Part shown: one piece after another, positions 20,904 through 32,384 of the stretch | How the letters are laid out: each line of letters opens with the position of its first letter | Numbering within the stretch: the stretch's first letter is position 1 | Assembly (NCBI GenBank): GCA_963920575.1 | Contig: OY986967.1 | Span: forward strand, 26,730,137-26,794,136 | Reading direction: 5' to 3' | Source: Narthecium ossifragum | Taxonomy: Eukaryota; Streptophyta; Magnoliopsida; Dioscoreales; Nartheciaceae | Length of the DNA: 64,000 bases | Translations under genes and position numbers: made by a program | Notes under the pieces: generated by a model | Databases searched by the model: none | Told to the model about the DNA's origin: nothing | Seen by the model: the letters and a program-made list of their open reading frames with translations, nothing else

Positions 20904-22642
20904 TGATAGGACGTGAAAAGTGTCGCGGCTTAACGCACTCGATCAAAATTAGAAATTTATAATCAAACTCTCTACTAACTACCTTTGGGGGTAGCTAGTG
21001 GTGAGTCCGAGTCGATCCACTTGGAAGAAATTAGGATTGAAGCGGCATACTAAGCATAATCGTCTATCAAGAAGTTGGAGGAAAAGATTTGGGTTTGGGT
21101 TTTTAAGTAGGCTAGATAAAAATTAATGCAAAAATGTGATAAGATATTAAGAAAGGCCAAGGAATTCTTAATCAATAACAAGGGTTCTAATAGTTCTTCC
21201 TAAGACAAGGGCATACCTCCTCAAATTGAATGGTTAAATCCAAATGTCGATAGGCGAGTGGCTAGTTACACCTATCGCTCGACGAGGCTCGGGTTAAGAT
21301 CCCTCATCGGCAAGAACAAACGTCTAATGATCGGCTACCGAATGATTAGTTGTGATCGCCGCTAACGAACCCTCTAATTAGGATGGATTTGTCGCAAGAG
21401 AGCTAACGTGATATGGATCTAGGTGTGATAGCGAGGTGATTCTAGCACCTCGCTGGCCAAAATCACAATGATAGGATGGGTGGAGGGTTAGGAATAGATT
21501 GGTGGTGATTCTAGCACCCCAATCTAGTCCAATCTTGGATTAGAATCATTCACCGTGAGAGAATCCATGGTTCTAGCATGAATCCCTCTCACGAGAGGTT
21601 CCATCCAAGCCCTAGCATGTAAGAGACCTAGATCTAGGGCACAATAGGGCAATCCAAGCATTCATCAATGAAAACAACACCAAATTCATACAGAAATTAA
21701 ATCCAATTCATACAACCATTCAATAGAATAGCAAAAGCCCTAAATCCTATGATTCCTTAAAAGAAACCCTTATTACATCATAAGAATCCCTAAGCTAAGA
21801 GTTTAGTGACTCATCTTGGGGGTTTGATCCGTGAAGGGAGGTTGATGACGCTCTCCATCCATGGATCTCCTCCAAAAAGGCCTTATTCTAAGGTGGATAG
21901 GAGTCTAAAAGAGGAAATGCTGGAAAAAGTCTCAGAGGGGATCCCCAAAATTCCCCCAAAGGGGTCTATTTATAGCCTACAAGCATCCCCCACTTGGATT
22001 AGATCTGGACCGTTGATTTTGCTCAGCTAGCACATAAAAATCGATCTTTATAGGGTAAAAGATCGATCTTTCTCTTCCGTGTGACTGCTGGTCCCGTGGA
22101 AGATCGATCTTCCTATGGATGAAGATCTATCTGTGTTCTTGACTAGCGGCTGCGTCCCGATGAAGATCGATCTTCCTATGCTGTGAAGATCGATCTTTTG
22201 CGCTTCATATGCTCCTCAGCTCCATAAAGTGATCAATCTTTTAGTAGACGAAGATTGACCCTCTAAATTGTTGCGCTCTGTCATCTCTTTTGCCCGTGAA
22301 AGATCGATCATGTCCTAGGGAAAGATCGATCCTTTCAAAACTTGCGCTCTGTCACTGAAAATGCACATAGAGGATCGATCTTCTCATCATGAGAAGATCG
22401 ATCCTTGTTGTTCCACCTGGATTTCTTCTTGATGTCTTTAAAGGATCGATCTTCTTCAATAAAGGATCGATCTTCTTCATACTGAACTGGCCCAAATGAG
22501 TTCGTTTTAGCTCCAAACTTGATCCAATCCTCATTGGGGGCTCTTGTACCTGTAATGGGGTAATACTCGTTAGTAGGGCCTTGCTCGGAGACTAACAAGG
22601 CCAAGTTGAAAGGGTGATTTGTGCACTTTTCACGTCTTATCA
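20904..22642 (-). mobile_element. Solo LTR A, 1739 bp, TSD GGGAG
   Basis: Termini are TGATAGGACGTGAAAAGTG at the left and the inverse of TGATAAGACGTGAAAAGTG at the right, ending in CA. Perfect 5-bp direct repeats GGGAG flank it (20899-20903, 22643-22647). It is the same family as 32385-33944 and 58154-59855. On the minus strand the order is 5' end, GATCGATC pair array, CTATAAATAG box (21966-21975), then the rest. No gag-pol is present. Confidence 0.88.
22039..22472 (-). promoter_or_regulatory. GATCGATC pair array in LTR A (7 pairs)
   Basis: Pairs of GATCGATC or one-mismatch cores start at 22039/22061, 22102/22124, 22165/22188, 22231/22253, 22302/22324, 22373/22396 and 22444/22465. Within-pair spacing is 21-23 bp; pair-to-pair spacing is 63-71 bp. 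The sequence between pairs is mostly unlike. The array lies upstream of the TATA box in LTR sense. The function is unknown. Confidence 0.85.
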
Positions 22643-22647
22643 GGGAG

Positions 22648-23028
22648 GGTCGGCGGTCGACTGGGTGGCAAGATCCGGGGCCGGACGGAGTTGGAAGCCA
22701 GTAGGATGGTGAACTTTGAGGGAGGCAGCGCCGGCTCTCTTGGAGCAGATGAGCCATACGTCGAGGACAGCGGTAGATCGCCGGATCGGGCCCGGAGATG
22801 GTCGAATGAAGGTCACGGTGGCGAGGGGACTCTGGATTTGGCCTTCGATGGCGCTGGGGGCCGTAGGGGATAGGTTTAGGTGAAGGCGACGCCGGATCCG
22901 AGAGATGTGGTGGTGTTGCGGTCAGGATGCCAGTTCCGGAGGAGATGGAGGGACGAGTGGCGACGGTCGGCCTCGGGCTGGACGTCGGAGGTGACGGGAA
23001 GGTCGTCGGCGTAGGGGACCTTGGGAGA
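22648..23028. other. GC-rich interior of element F1
   Basis: Continues the F1 host sequence between two LTR insertions. Open frames exist on both strands because of GC content; no domain is recognised. Confidence 0.4.
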
Positions 23029-23033
23029 GGTCC

Positions 23034-25613
23034 TGTGAGGGCCCGTCCCTCAGACCTGACTCGACCAGCGTGGGTCGAGAGCCGGTTCCCTGTCGATTTG
23101 GTTCCGCGTCGGGCACGATCGGGCGATCGTGTGGCGGTTTGGACCCCAGGGGCATTTTGGTAAATATGCCCCCTGGTGGTCGGTTTCACACCCGCGTTGC
23201 ACCCACGGCCTTGGTTTGATGTATGTGATTGTTTAGAATGGTTAGGTGGGTCCGGGATCGGAAGATCCCAGCTCGGGCGCGCAAGAGCTCGCTATCGGGC
23301 TCGTGAACGGGCTTTCGACCCGTTAGAGGATCCGGCCCATTAGAGGGCCTGGTGAGTGGAGGGTGGTTGGAGCAGTTGGCTCCAACCCCCTACCCGCTCC
23401 CCTCTCTTCTCTCCTCTCTTCTCTCCTTCCCTTCTTCTCTTCCTTGGCTGGTTCTTCCTTCTCTTCTCCACCGACGGCTCCTCTTCCTCTCCCTTCTCCC
23501 CTTCTCCTCCGGCTGGGCTAAAGCTTGGAAGACTGAGCTTGAGTAGAGGATCTTCGTGGCAAGGTTGGCTGGACGCGTGGAGAGCTTCTTTGCTGTTGAG
23601 GTAGGTGTTTCTACCTCGATCCTTGGATCGGGTTCTACTAGGCTAGGATGTTTATGGTTGCGCTGTGAATGCCATGTTAGAATGCTTGTAGTTCATGGTG
23701 TGCAATGTAGGTCATTCCTTGTACTCTTGCTTTGGAAATTCTGGTATTGTAACGGTTCGTTTTCCGTATTGTCGAAGTTTCGTCGGTTTTGGTTTTCCGA
23801 CCTAAAATGGGATTTAACCGTCGAAATATGGATTTCTTTGCATCATTAGATCCCTCACTTCAAAATACACTTGCTTGCAAAGTTTGATTGTATTCTAACA
23901 TGTTTTGATCCTCCAAATCTTAGAAAATGGATTTCCGGAATACTGCGTTTTGAGCTCGACGGTCGATCGGTGCATCGACCGTCAGGCTCGACGGTCGATC
24001 GATGTATCGACCGTCCAGCTTTAGTATGTTTGCTTTGGGCCTGACGGTCGACCGTCGGATCGACCGTCGCATCGACCGTCGGGCTCTGTTGAGATTCTGG
24101 GTTCCCAGGGTCGATGGATCGATCGACCGTGGGACCTTAGCCTTTTCGCCATTTACCTGACGGTCGACCGTCAGATCGACCGTCGCATCGACCGTCAGGC
24201 TCTGGTTGGTTTTGGGCTGTTCAGGGTCAATGGTTGGATCGACCGTCGCCCTTGATTTTCTTCGTGTGGGCCTCACGGTCGATCCACGGATCGACCGTGG
24301 CATCGTCCGTGGCCCCACGGTCGATGCGCAGATCGACCGTGGCATCGTCCGTGGCCCTTTGAACAGTGTTTTCTGGTTTTTCTTAAATGGCCTTCAATCT
24401 TGATCGAACCTTAAACATGTAGGGAAGCTTGTAGGTGGATCTCGTGATGTTTTCAAAGGACTTTCATCGGGTTTGATGTTTGATCCGAGTTTCCTCCCTC
24501 CTTAGCAAACTTATGGTTGTGCTTGCATTTAATTCAAGTCCTGATAGAAAATACATATTTGGTAGCGGTTAAATGCTTAGTTGTTTGCTTAACCATTGGC
24601 TAGTTATGAGTGCTAGCTAATGAGGGATTGTGGAACCTTAGCCTCTTGCCGGCGAGTGCCGAGGGCTACTGTATATCTGTTGAACTTATAATTGTTGATG
24701 TGACTTATAGAGACATCTAGGGTTAGATGCTTGTTTAAGCTCATGCATTGTATGCATTAGAAGCATTGGAGGTTAGGCGGGCGATGTTTTAGGTTGCCGA
24801 TCCGAGGCTCTCGGGTAGCTCGGATCTAGCCTTAGGACCGTGGATGGGTAGCCAGGAGTAGGGTGTGATTGTTGATCAAGTCTCTCGTCTTTTGAGGATT
24901 CACGCTAGTTGACTCTGATCAGTGTTCGAGGTTTAGAGGTCGTGTTGTCTTCCAAGGCCAAGTGCTAAGGACGCAACCGATGTGCTCCCGACGTGGTCCC
25001 CAGGCAGTGGTATCCCTGCTGGGGAAGGGTGATCTTGCATGCTACCGTTCCCCTGTCAGTGCTTAGGGTGATCTTGGTAGAGTGACCAAGAGAGAGGTTC
25101 ATGACAGGAGCCCTTGGGACATCGGTGGGTTATGGGACCCGTGGCATCCGTTAGACTTGGGCTGGGAGACAAGACTGTTGGTGTTTTCCTCCTTTCAGTG
25201 TGCCGTAGAGTAGAACCCTACTGGGCTTTTTGCTCATTCCTACCCGGGCTGCGTTTGCAGGTGCAGGCGGCGGTCCTTCTTCGGTGGAGCCGTCTGGTTC
25301 GGCTTTTGGCTGCGCAGGTACATCCAGAGGCGTCTGAGGTTTTGTTGGAGGAAGTAACTGTTGTACTTTTTGATATATATATATAACATGTTGTAACCAT
25401 TTTGGAGATAGTTTGGGATTTGGTATAAGTCTGTAATTTGGAACTCAGATATTGTAAGACTTGATGTTTTATTATGATTAAATCTGCTTAGCCTCTGGGA
25501 TATTTTTGTTTAAATTGTTTATTCTTTCCGCTTGTACTGCGCCGGTTGATGATGAATAGTGTTAGGACCCTCACGCCCCGTCCTGGATGGGTTTTCTGGG
25601 TCGGGGTGTGACA
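23034..25613 (-). mobile_element. Solo LTR D1, 2580 bp, TSD GGTCC
   Basis: It starts TGTGAGGGCCCGTCCC and ends GGTGTGACA. Perfect 5-bp direct repeats GGTCC lie at 23029-23033 and 25614-25618. It is homologous to D2 at 56203-60337: both share TTTCACACCCGCGT, GATCGGAAGATCCCAGCTC and CTGCGTTTGCAGGTGCAGGC landmarks in the same order. On the minus strand it begins TGTCACACCCCGACCC, a start I associate with LTRs of Del/Tekay-type Gypsy elements. No gag-pol is present, so it is a solo LTR. Confidence 0.85.
23955..24356. repeat. GGTCGATC inverted-pair array in LTR D1
   Basis: The motif GACGGTCGAT followed shortly by ATCGACCGTC is repeated many times. Each pair is an inverted repeat with a 10-bp arm. 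The last units switch to CACGGTCGAT and ATCGACCGTGG. It is the D1 counterpart of GATC-rich arrays in other LTRs but at a different place from the array in D2. Confidence 0.8.
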
Positions 25614-25982
25614 GGTCCCGACGACAGCGGAGTGGAGAGGAGAGGGGAAGGGGTGCTGCAGGGGGTCGAGGCTTCGGGTGGTGGTTGTTGTCGGCGAGGT
25701 TGCTAGAGTTGAGGTTAGCCGTGTGATCGCCGGAGAAGATGGATTTCTCGGCGAGATTGCCGGAGTAGGTGAGCCAGGCGTTTCTCTCACCGGAGGAGAG
25801 AGAAAAGGCTGAGAAAAAAAGGAAAACAAAATAAGGGTATTTTGGTCTTTTTTACGCAGGTTGGATTTATTGATTCATAAACAAGTTGCATGGGGTTTTT
25901 GGCAAAGATGTTGGGGCTATGGACAAAGAGGGGGTCAAATATGAAGTTCTGATCAAATACCCCTAAATTTTTTAGTTAATTG

Positions 25983-27358
25983 GTGATAACAATAATTTGG
26001 TGAAACTTATTAACTTGTACACCACCTTGATATTATTTAAGGTGTTTACACCATTTTACGTCAGTTATGATCAATTATATTTTTTATTGATGCTTTTGCC
26101 CCTATGACGTCATTAGCTCGTGACCCGGTCATTATATCTAGTTGTCTTCGCGCGGGTGGGATTTTATTTCTTTTTTTCATTATCCATCCAAATCCTTATT
26201 TCTCCATCACGGATCAAACGACCGTGGATGCTCCGGCCTTAATCAATGGCGAGAAGGTTTCGGCGGTCGTCGGCGTCGGTAGAGAAGGGGGTCGTGGGTG
26301 GTTGAGGAGTCCTTCGACCGGTTCTGATCGAGGCAACGGGCAGATCCAGCGAAGTCGGCAACAGTGTGCTTGGAAGAAGAGGTTGTCGGATCTCCGACCA
26401 CCTCGATCTCCTAAATCCCCAGATCTGACCCCATTGTTGCCCCATGATTCTTCCCTAACGTGTTCTCGGCGAGATCCGATGTTCCTCCGCCGTCCTCAGC
26501 CGTTGCGATGTTGGATCCGGAGGTGTAAATGGTAGGAAAGTGAAAAGAGAGAAATGAAAAAGAGAAAAATAAAAAGAGAAAAGTGAAGTTGGGAGCTCGT
26601 CCTAGGTTAAGACCGGTATATGAGGGCTAGTAGGGATCTCAGGAAATGATCCATGGTGGCTGATCAACGAGAATGGCGGCGGAGGCAGGGGATTGCAGGA
26701 GAAAAGAGAAAATCGATAAGGAAATCCGACGACTGATATTCGTCAGAGGTCGATCGCCAACGAGTAGGCCTCATCGAAGGTTGGGATAAGTGGAGAAGAG
26801 GTCGTGGGTGGTTGAGGAGTCCATCCACCGCGGGTCGGATCAAGGTGATGGGCGATGGAGACGACGGATCCGGCAAGGTCGGCTGCGACGATGCATTGAG
26901 GAAGAGGTTACCGGATCGGGCCGGATCTCTTCGGAAAATAGAGTGGAAGGGGTCATGAGGTGATGAGGATGCCGGATCTGGCCTTGGATGGGGTTTTGAG
27001 GGCTGGAGGTTGTGGTTTAGGACGGTGGCGGTGTCGGTCTTGGTCTTTAGATCAGAGAGATTCCAAGAAAGAGAAGGACATCGTCGGCATTGTGGCTGTG
27101 AATGGAGTGACGAGCGGCGACAGGCGGAGACGACGGTGACGGTGATGGGCTGCAACCACGGCGACGATGGCGGCGGATTTTTCAAATTTTGAATGCGAAC
27201 GTGGAGAAGATTCTTTAGATGGTGGTTGAGAATGATGGGGGGTGGGGGGGTTAGATAGGTTTTTTCTACCCGAATTTGGTGTCATCACCCCCAAATCTAG
27301 TCAACAGTGTTTTATTAAAATAATAAGTTATGTTTTTGGTGTTTAGGCCCTTTACCCC
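25983..27358. mobile_element. Unclassified GC-rich element F2
   Basis: It follows F1 directly, shares its start (GATAACAATAATTTGGTGAAAC-like) and its end (TTTACCCCTAAATT), and is about 1.4 kb with a GC-rich interior. Near both ends are poorly matched inverse stretches involving GGTGTTTA. No coding domain is supported. Together F1 and F2 were inserted in the partial third NLR-unit copy. Confidence 0.35.
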
Positions 27359-27369
27359 TAAATTTTTTT

Positions 27370-27528
27370 GGGTTGGATTTGAAAGGGAAAAAAAAAATCC
27401 ATCTCATTATCATCCCTATTCCGGAAGTAGTTTGAAAGGAAAAAAAAATCATCTCATTTTTGCCCAATATAGGGGCGCTCATGATAAAACAAATCCACAG
27501 GAATTAGGTTCTAGCCTATAAGTATCTC
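27370..27528. repeat. Third, partial copy of the NLR unit, piece 2
   Basis: Matches 3206-3310 and 37105-37195, with ATCTCATTATCATC, then AATCCACAGGAATTAGGTTC. It ends at the LINE-2 target site TATAAGTATCTC (27517-27528). Confidence 0.7.
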
Positions 27529-27575
27529 TTTTTTTTTTTTGCACAGTTAAGCCGAAGCTAGATGCCGCAAACCGG

Positions 27576-30500
27576 CTACAAAACAGACATCAATGGAGGA
27601 TCTCCACAAGAAGGAATCCCCCTGTTACATATCGAATACCTCATGTTTCTAGCAATGCTATCAGCATGCACATTACATTCTCTAGGAATAAAAACAACAG
27701 AGAGGGCTTGAAAATGGCCAGCATCCCACCAGATATCTTGTAAAATATTAGTGCAACCTACCTTTGGTGGAATCCTGCCATTGATCATGTCCACAGCAAA
27801 ACGAGCATCGCTTTCAATAAGCAGGGATTGTAAGCCCTTCCTCCGGCTTTCTCTTAAGGCAAACAGGATGGCCTGCAACTCAGCCTGCAGTGAAGAATCC
27901 GCAAATGAGATGCTAGATTCTTCCCATAGAGTCTCGCCATGTGAATCTCTGCAGATGATTCCAAGTCCTGCTACTCTCCCCTCCTGGCCTTTAGAAGCAT
28001 AAGCTTGGACTATATGACCCTCCCATCTCTGGTGCACATTACTCCAATTGTCTTGCCGATTAAGCAGTAGATACTCGCGCACCTGCCATCGTATGCTTCT
28101 AATTAGCTCCTACGGTTGAAGCCCAGAATCCTCAAATAAAGTACACCATCTATTCTTCCACAATGCCCAAAGTGTGTAACCCATAACAGTTTTCACAAGT
28201 CTGCATCCTCCATTTGATTTAGTAAGTTGCAGGTAGTTCAGACAATAGTCCATGTCAAGCAGATCAGTGCTAATGCTTGAGTTAAGGAGAACATTTCGCC
28301 AAACTTCACTAGCCAAAGGGCAATCGAAGAAAATGTGATTCACATTTTCAACTGACAACTTACAGCATGGGCATGTATTGTCAGTAACCAGATGAAGGTA
28401 ATAAAGCTGAGAGAGTGAGGCGATTTTACCATGTGCAATCTTCCAAATAAAATGCTTAACCCGTGGAGCAGCTGGTAGTTTCCAAATATTCCACCATAGA
28501 GCAGTTTTTTCAGATTTATTCCCCCTGCGGAAATCCAGAAATTGATAACAAGATGCTGTTGTAACTGCACCAGAGGCATTCCAAACCCAACGTGGCTCCT
28601 CACTGTCTTCAGATGTGCAGATTGGAGTAGCACATATTTCTTCTATGAGGGAAGGATGAAAAAAAGTGTTCAAAGCAGCAGAGTTCCACTCCCCCGCGCT
28701 ATTTAAGAATGAACTTACCTCCATGTTCATTAGTTGCTCATCAGAAGTAAACAGAGAGGGGTTCCATTGTAATGGGCCCTCTAAAACCCACCAGTCTTCA
28801 GTTACATGGAGGTGGTTGCTGATACCCACGGGCCAATGGAGGCCTTCCCTCAACAATCCAGCTGCCCTGCAGATTGATTTCCAAAGCAAAGATGCCTTTG
28901 ATGGAGGTTTGCTTGAAGGGAGCTTACGACACAGGTGGTACTTAGCTTGAACAATTGAGACCCAGATGGAATCCTCTGTTTGGAGCAGCCTCGCAGCATT
29001 TTTCATGCGAAGGGCTTTCTGCCAAAGACTCAAATCTTTGATTCCTAGCCCCCCTTCAAAGCGATGGCAGCAGACTTGATCCCAGGCTACTCTGCAGAAG
29101 CTGCCCTTCCGACCTTGCCATAGGAAATCCCTGGCAAGGCCTTCAATTCGCCGAAGAATAGAGGTTGGGACAACAGTTGCGGACATTGCGTAGACAGGAA
29201 GAGACTGCAGAACTGATTGGATGAGTGTAGCACGGCCGGACTCCGCTAATTTTAAAGCTTGCCATGAATTAAGTCTGGCATGAACTGCTTCAATTAAATA
29301 GTTGAAGTCAGATGGTTTCAAATTTTGAACATTCAGAGGGATTGATAAGTACCTCCAGGAGCCTTGCTTCTCCCCATAACCCAGATGTTTTAGAACACGT
29401 TGCTTCCTTCGAAGAGATATTTTGGGGGAGAATTTAACACTAGATTTGTCCGGGTTTGTTTCTAAGCCAGAAAGAAGCTTGTATCTCTTTAGGATATTGA
29501 GGAGCTTCTAGGCTTCTTCACGGCCAGCTCTTGAGATGAAGAGGACATCATCAGCAAACAACAAATGTGATACTGAGGTGCGGCCTCGATCAAATGGAAT
29601 TCCCTCCAGGGCTAGTAAAGGCTGCTGGATTATTCTGGTAAGGACCTCTTGGGCTAAGATGAAGATGTAGGGGGATATTGGATCTCCTTGCCTAAGGCCT
29701 CTTTTCGATGTGAAGTGATCATGAACTTTACCATTCAAGATGATAAAGAATCGGGGGGTGGTGATGCATTCCATAACCCAAAGAATCCAAGTCTCCGGAA
29801 AGTTCATTGATACAAGAACTCTTCTAATGAAATTCCAGCTGACAGAGTCAAAGGCAGAGGCAAGATCGACCTTAATGGCCATGAGAGGACTTGAGGCTGG
29901 CGCTGTACGCATAGTATGCATGATCTCCTGAGCAACTCCAATATTATCCAGGATTGAGCGCCCTTGCACAAATGCCGATTGCTCTTTACTGACCAGGGAA
30001 GGTAGTAGGGGTTTCAGACGGTTGGCCAGTATAGTGGTGATGAGTTTGTAAACCACATTACAGAGACTAATTGGTCTGAAGTCACGCAGCCTTCTCGGGT
30101 TCTTGATCTTGGGGACAAGGCACATGAATGTATCATTCCAACCGGGAGGTAGGCGATTTGATTCAAAGAAACCTTGAATAAGGCGGATAAGATCTTCTCC
30201 CACAATATCCCAGTGAAGGAGAAAGAATTCAGAGGTAAGCCCATCAGGCCCGGCGCACTTCCCTTGTCCGATCTGCGATAACATCAGTTTAATTTCTTCA
30301 GCAGTAACCGGTTGAGTCAAGGATTCCTGGTCTTCCAAGGAGAGAGATGGGAGGGTAGGAAGAGGGAGCTCTAGTCCAGAATCCTTATTGCTCCAAAGCC
30401 TCTGGAATCTTTTCTTGAATGCCTTGGCCAAATCAATTTGCCCGGATATGAGAGCCCCTGCATCGTCACGAGCCTCTTGGATCTTTGTAAAAGCTGTGAA

Positions 30501-31631
30501 GTCTGAAGTTCCAGAGACTTGGCGATGGAATTCCTTCGAGTTCCTGTCTCCACTTCGCACCCAATTGGTTCTGCGCTGTCTATTAGTGAATTGATCCCAT
30601 TTCAGTTGATGAGCCACTAACTGGTTTTCAAGCGAGCGCATCCTTCCTTCTTGCTGAGCAGAGAGAGACCCCTGTTCTTCGATCCAGTATAAGCCTTCCA
30701 GTTGTTGGGTTAGATAATGTTGGGTGTTGAATAGATCGAAGGTGTCAAGCTTGTTCCAGGATTTAACAACACCCTTGATTTCTTTCAATCGACCCTTGAA
30801 AACAAATTGAAGGGAACCTTTCCTTTGCCGCTTCCAAGCATTTATCAGTACTTTTTTGAACTCAGTAGAGGTTACCCAGTGGTCACGCAGGCGGAAAGGA
30901 GAAGGTCCTGGGCAATGTGACTCTGGTTCGAGAGTCAGCAACAGAGGGCGATGATCAGAGCCCCGACGTGGAAGATGGAGAACTTCAGCGTTTGGGAACC
31001 AGTCATGCCAGCCAGAATTGCAGAGAACACGATCCAAGCGCTCCATTATACGAGCATCCCCTTGTCTTTGGTTACACCAGGTGAAAGAAGGACCCCTGAA
31101 ACCAAGATCTAATAATTGATTAGAAGAAATGAAGTTAATGAAATCTAGGATAGATCGAGAGTATCGGAATGGCCTGCCACCTCTTTTCTCGGATGGTGCC
31201 GTCAGAGTGTTGAAATCCCCTATCATGACGTGCGGCCATCTCCATGAATTAAGTCTCCCCAGAGTCCGCTAAAGATAAGCTCTCTCGCGCCATGTTCGAG
31301 CACCATAGACGACGGAGAGGAACCATTGACCATAATGTTGTGAAGTGATCACACCGTGGATGGCTTGATCATTGTAGGCAACGAAGGAAACTAGACCCAC
31401 CGATGACCGCCAGAGAGCAAGAATACCTCCCTTCCGACCCTGGGATGGGAGAAGGTAGGTGCACCATTGAGGACCAAGCTGTTGAGCAATGGTGGGAAGA
31501 TGCTCTTCCAGGACTACCACTTCAAGAAGAAACAAGAAGTCTGCACGAGAGACGCGGATCATTCTCCGGCATGAACTGAGCAACCGTCTATACCCCAAAC
31601 CATGACAGTTCCACACCAGGAATCTGGACAT
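27576..31631 (-). pseudogene. LINE-2 ORF2 (endonuclease, RT, zf-RVT, RNase H), three in-frame TAG stops
   Basis: The ATG at 31631 starts MSRFLVWNCHGLG, the N-terminus of an APE-type endonuclease. EN continues past IGDFNTL to near 30950. The RT domain includes SEFFLLHWDIVGE, FRPISLCNVVYK, LRQGDPISPYIF and the catalytic LLFADDVLF (near 29540). A zf-RVT follows (CPCCKLSVENVNHIFFDC) and then RNase H (AELQAILFALRES, LLIESDARF, CNVHADSIAR). All segments lie in one frame; it is broken only by TAG codons at 31269-31271, 29508-29510 and 28110-28112. About 1350 codons in all, the usual size. No frameshift was needed to join the domains. Confidence 0.9.
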
Positions 31632-32384
31632 TTGGAACTATTGGGAGGAGGAACTCGGCACCAGGCCACCTAACCGCGGGCGCTTGGAGGAGCGGCCGGC
31701 AGGGCTTACCACGCAGCTAGCATCACCCATGAGAGCATCGTCTTCAGGGGAGTCTTCATCATCAGCATCCTTAGAGAGCGCGTCCGATTGGGCATCTTCA
31801 AGCATTAAAGTACCAGCGCCTGGATCATTCTCTGATTCTAGAGCTTGGTGGAGGGCTAGGAATCCAGCTTGGTGGTGGTCCTTGAACGCTTCCTCTGTCA
31901 GCTCCTCCCCAGCCTCTTTTGTTGTCGTTTGTCCACCTGGGTCAGTAGGCCGGTACCCCTTAGGCACCACTAGGGGCCCAGGTCGATTTGGTCGGCCGTG
32001 GTCCCTTGCGTACCATCCTACATCCAGGAGAGAGAGGTGAGAGAGATCATCGTCTTCCATGGCGTTCCCTCTCTCTTCTAGAGCACGGAAGCGGTTAGAA
32101 GCTTCTTTATTCCCTCGGCTAGCTCCTTTTGAGCCAGCCTGGCCAGCATTTGAATTTGATCCAACCTTCACCCAAGCTTTTGTATTTTTATCTGGGACAG
32201 GTGGGCAATTTCCGGAGGTCCCCGCTCCTGATCCAACGGCTCTCACCCCACGTTCAATCCCTTCGTTACTTCGAGCCGGTCTACCCTGAGTCGGGGTTGT
32301 TGTGCTACGCGACAGAATCGGACCAACATGGGGGACATGCTCTGCCACAGGCCCACACTCTGGCATGGGGCTGCCATCCTCTAC

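Larger units (their letters stand above)
18491..25963. mobile_element. Unclassified GC-rich element F1, interrupted by LTRs A and D1
   Basis: It is bounded by direct repeats TAAATTTTTAGTTAATTG (18473-18490 and 25964-25982, one base longer). After removing LTR A and LTR D1 with their TSDs about 3.15 kb remains, with a GC-rich interior (18600-19580), a 20-bp minisatellite and GC-rich ends. Its start resembles that of the next element F2 (ATAACA, then TTTGGTGAAAC-like), and both end in ACCCCTAAATT. There is no transposase and no recognisable captured gene. It could be a non-autonomous DNA transposon. Confidence 0.4.

Noticed and set aside
22039..22472. CRISPR or bacterial Dam-related GATC cluster
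   Set aside because: The sites lie inside plant LTRs with TSDs and TATA boxes. Dam methylation does not apply, and the repeats are short dyads rather than CRISPR repeats.
22335..23189. A 284-codon minus-strand open frame
   Set aside because: It runs across the junctions of LTR A, element F1 and LTR D1, so it cannot be an ancestral gene; the length comes from GC content.
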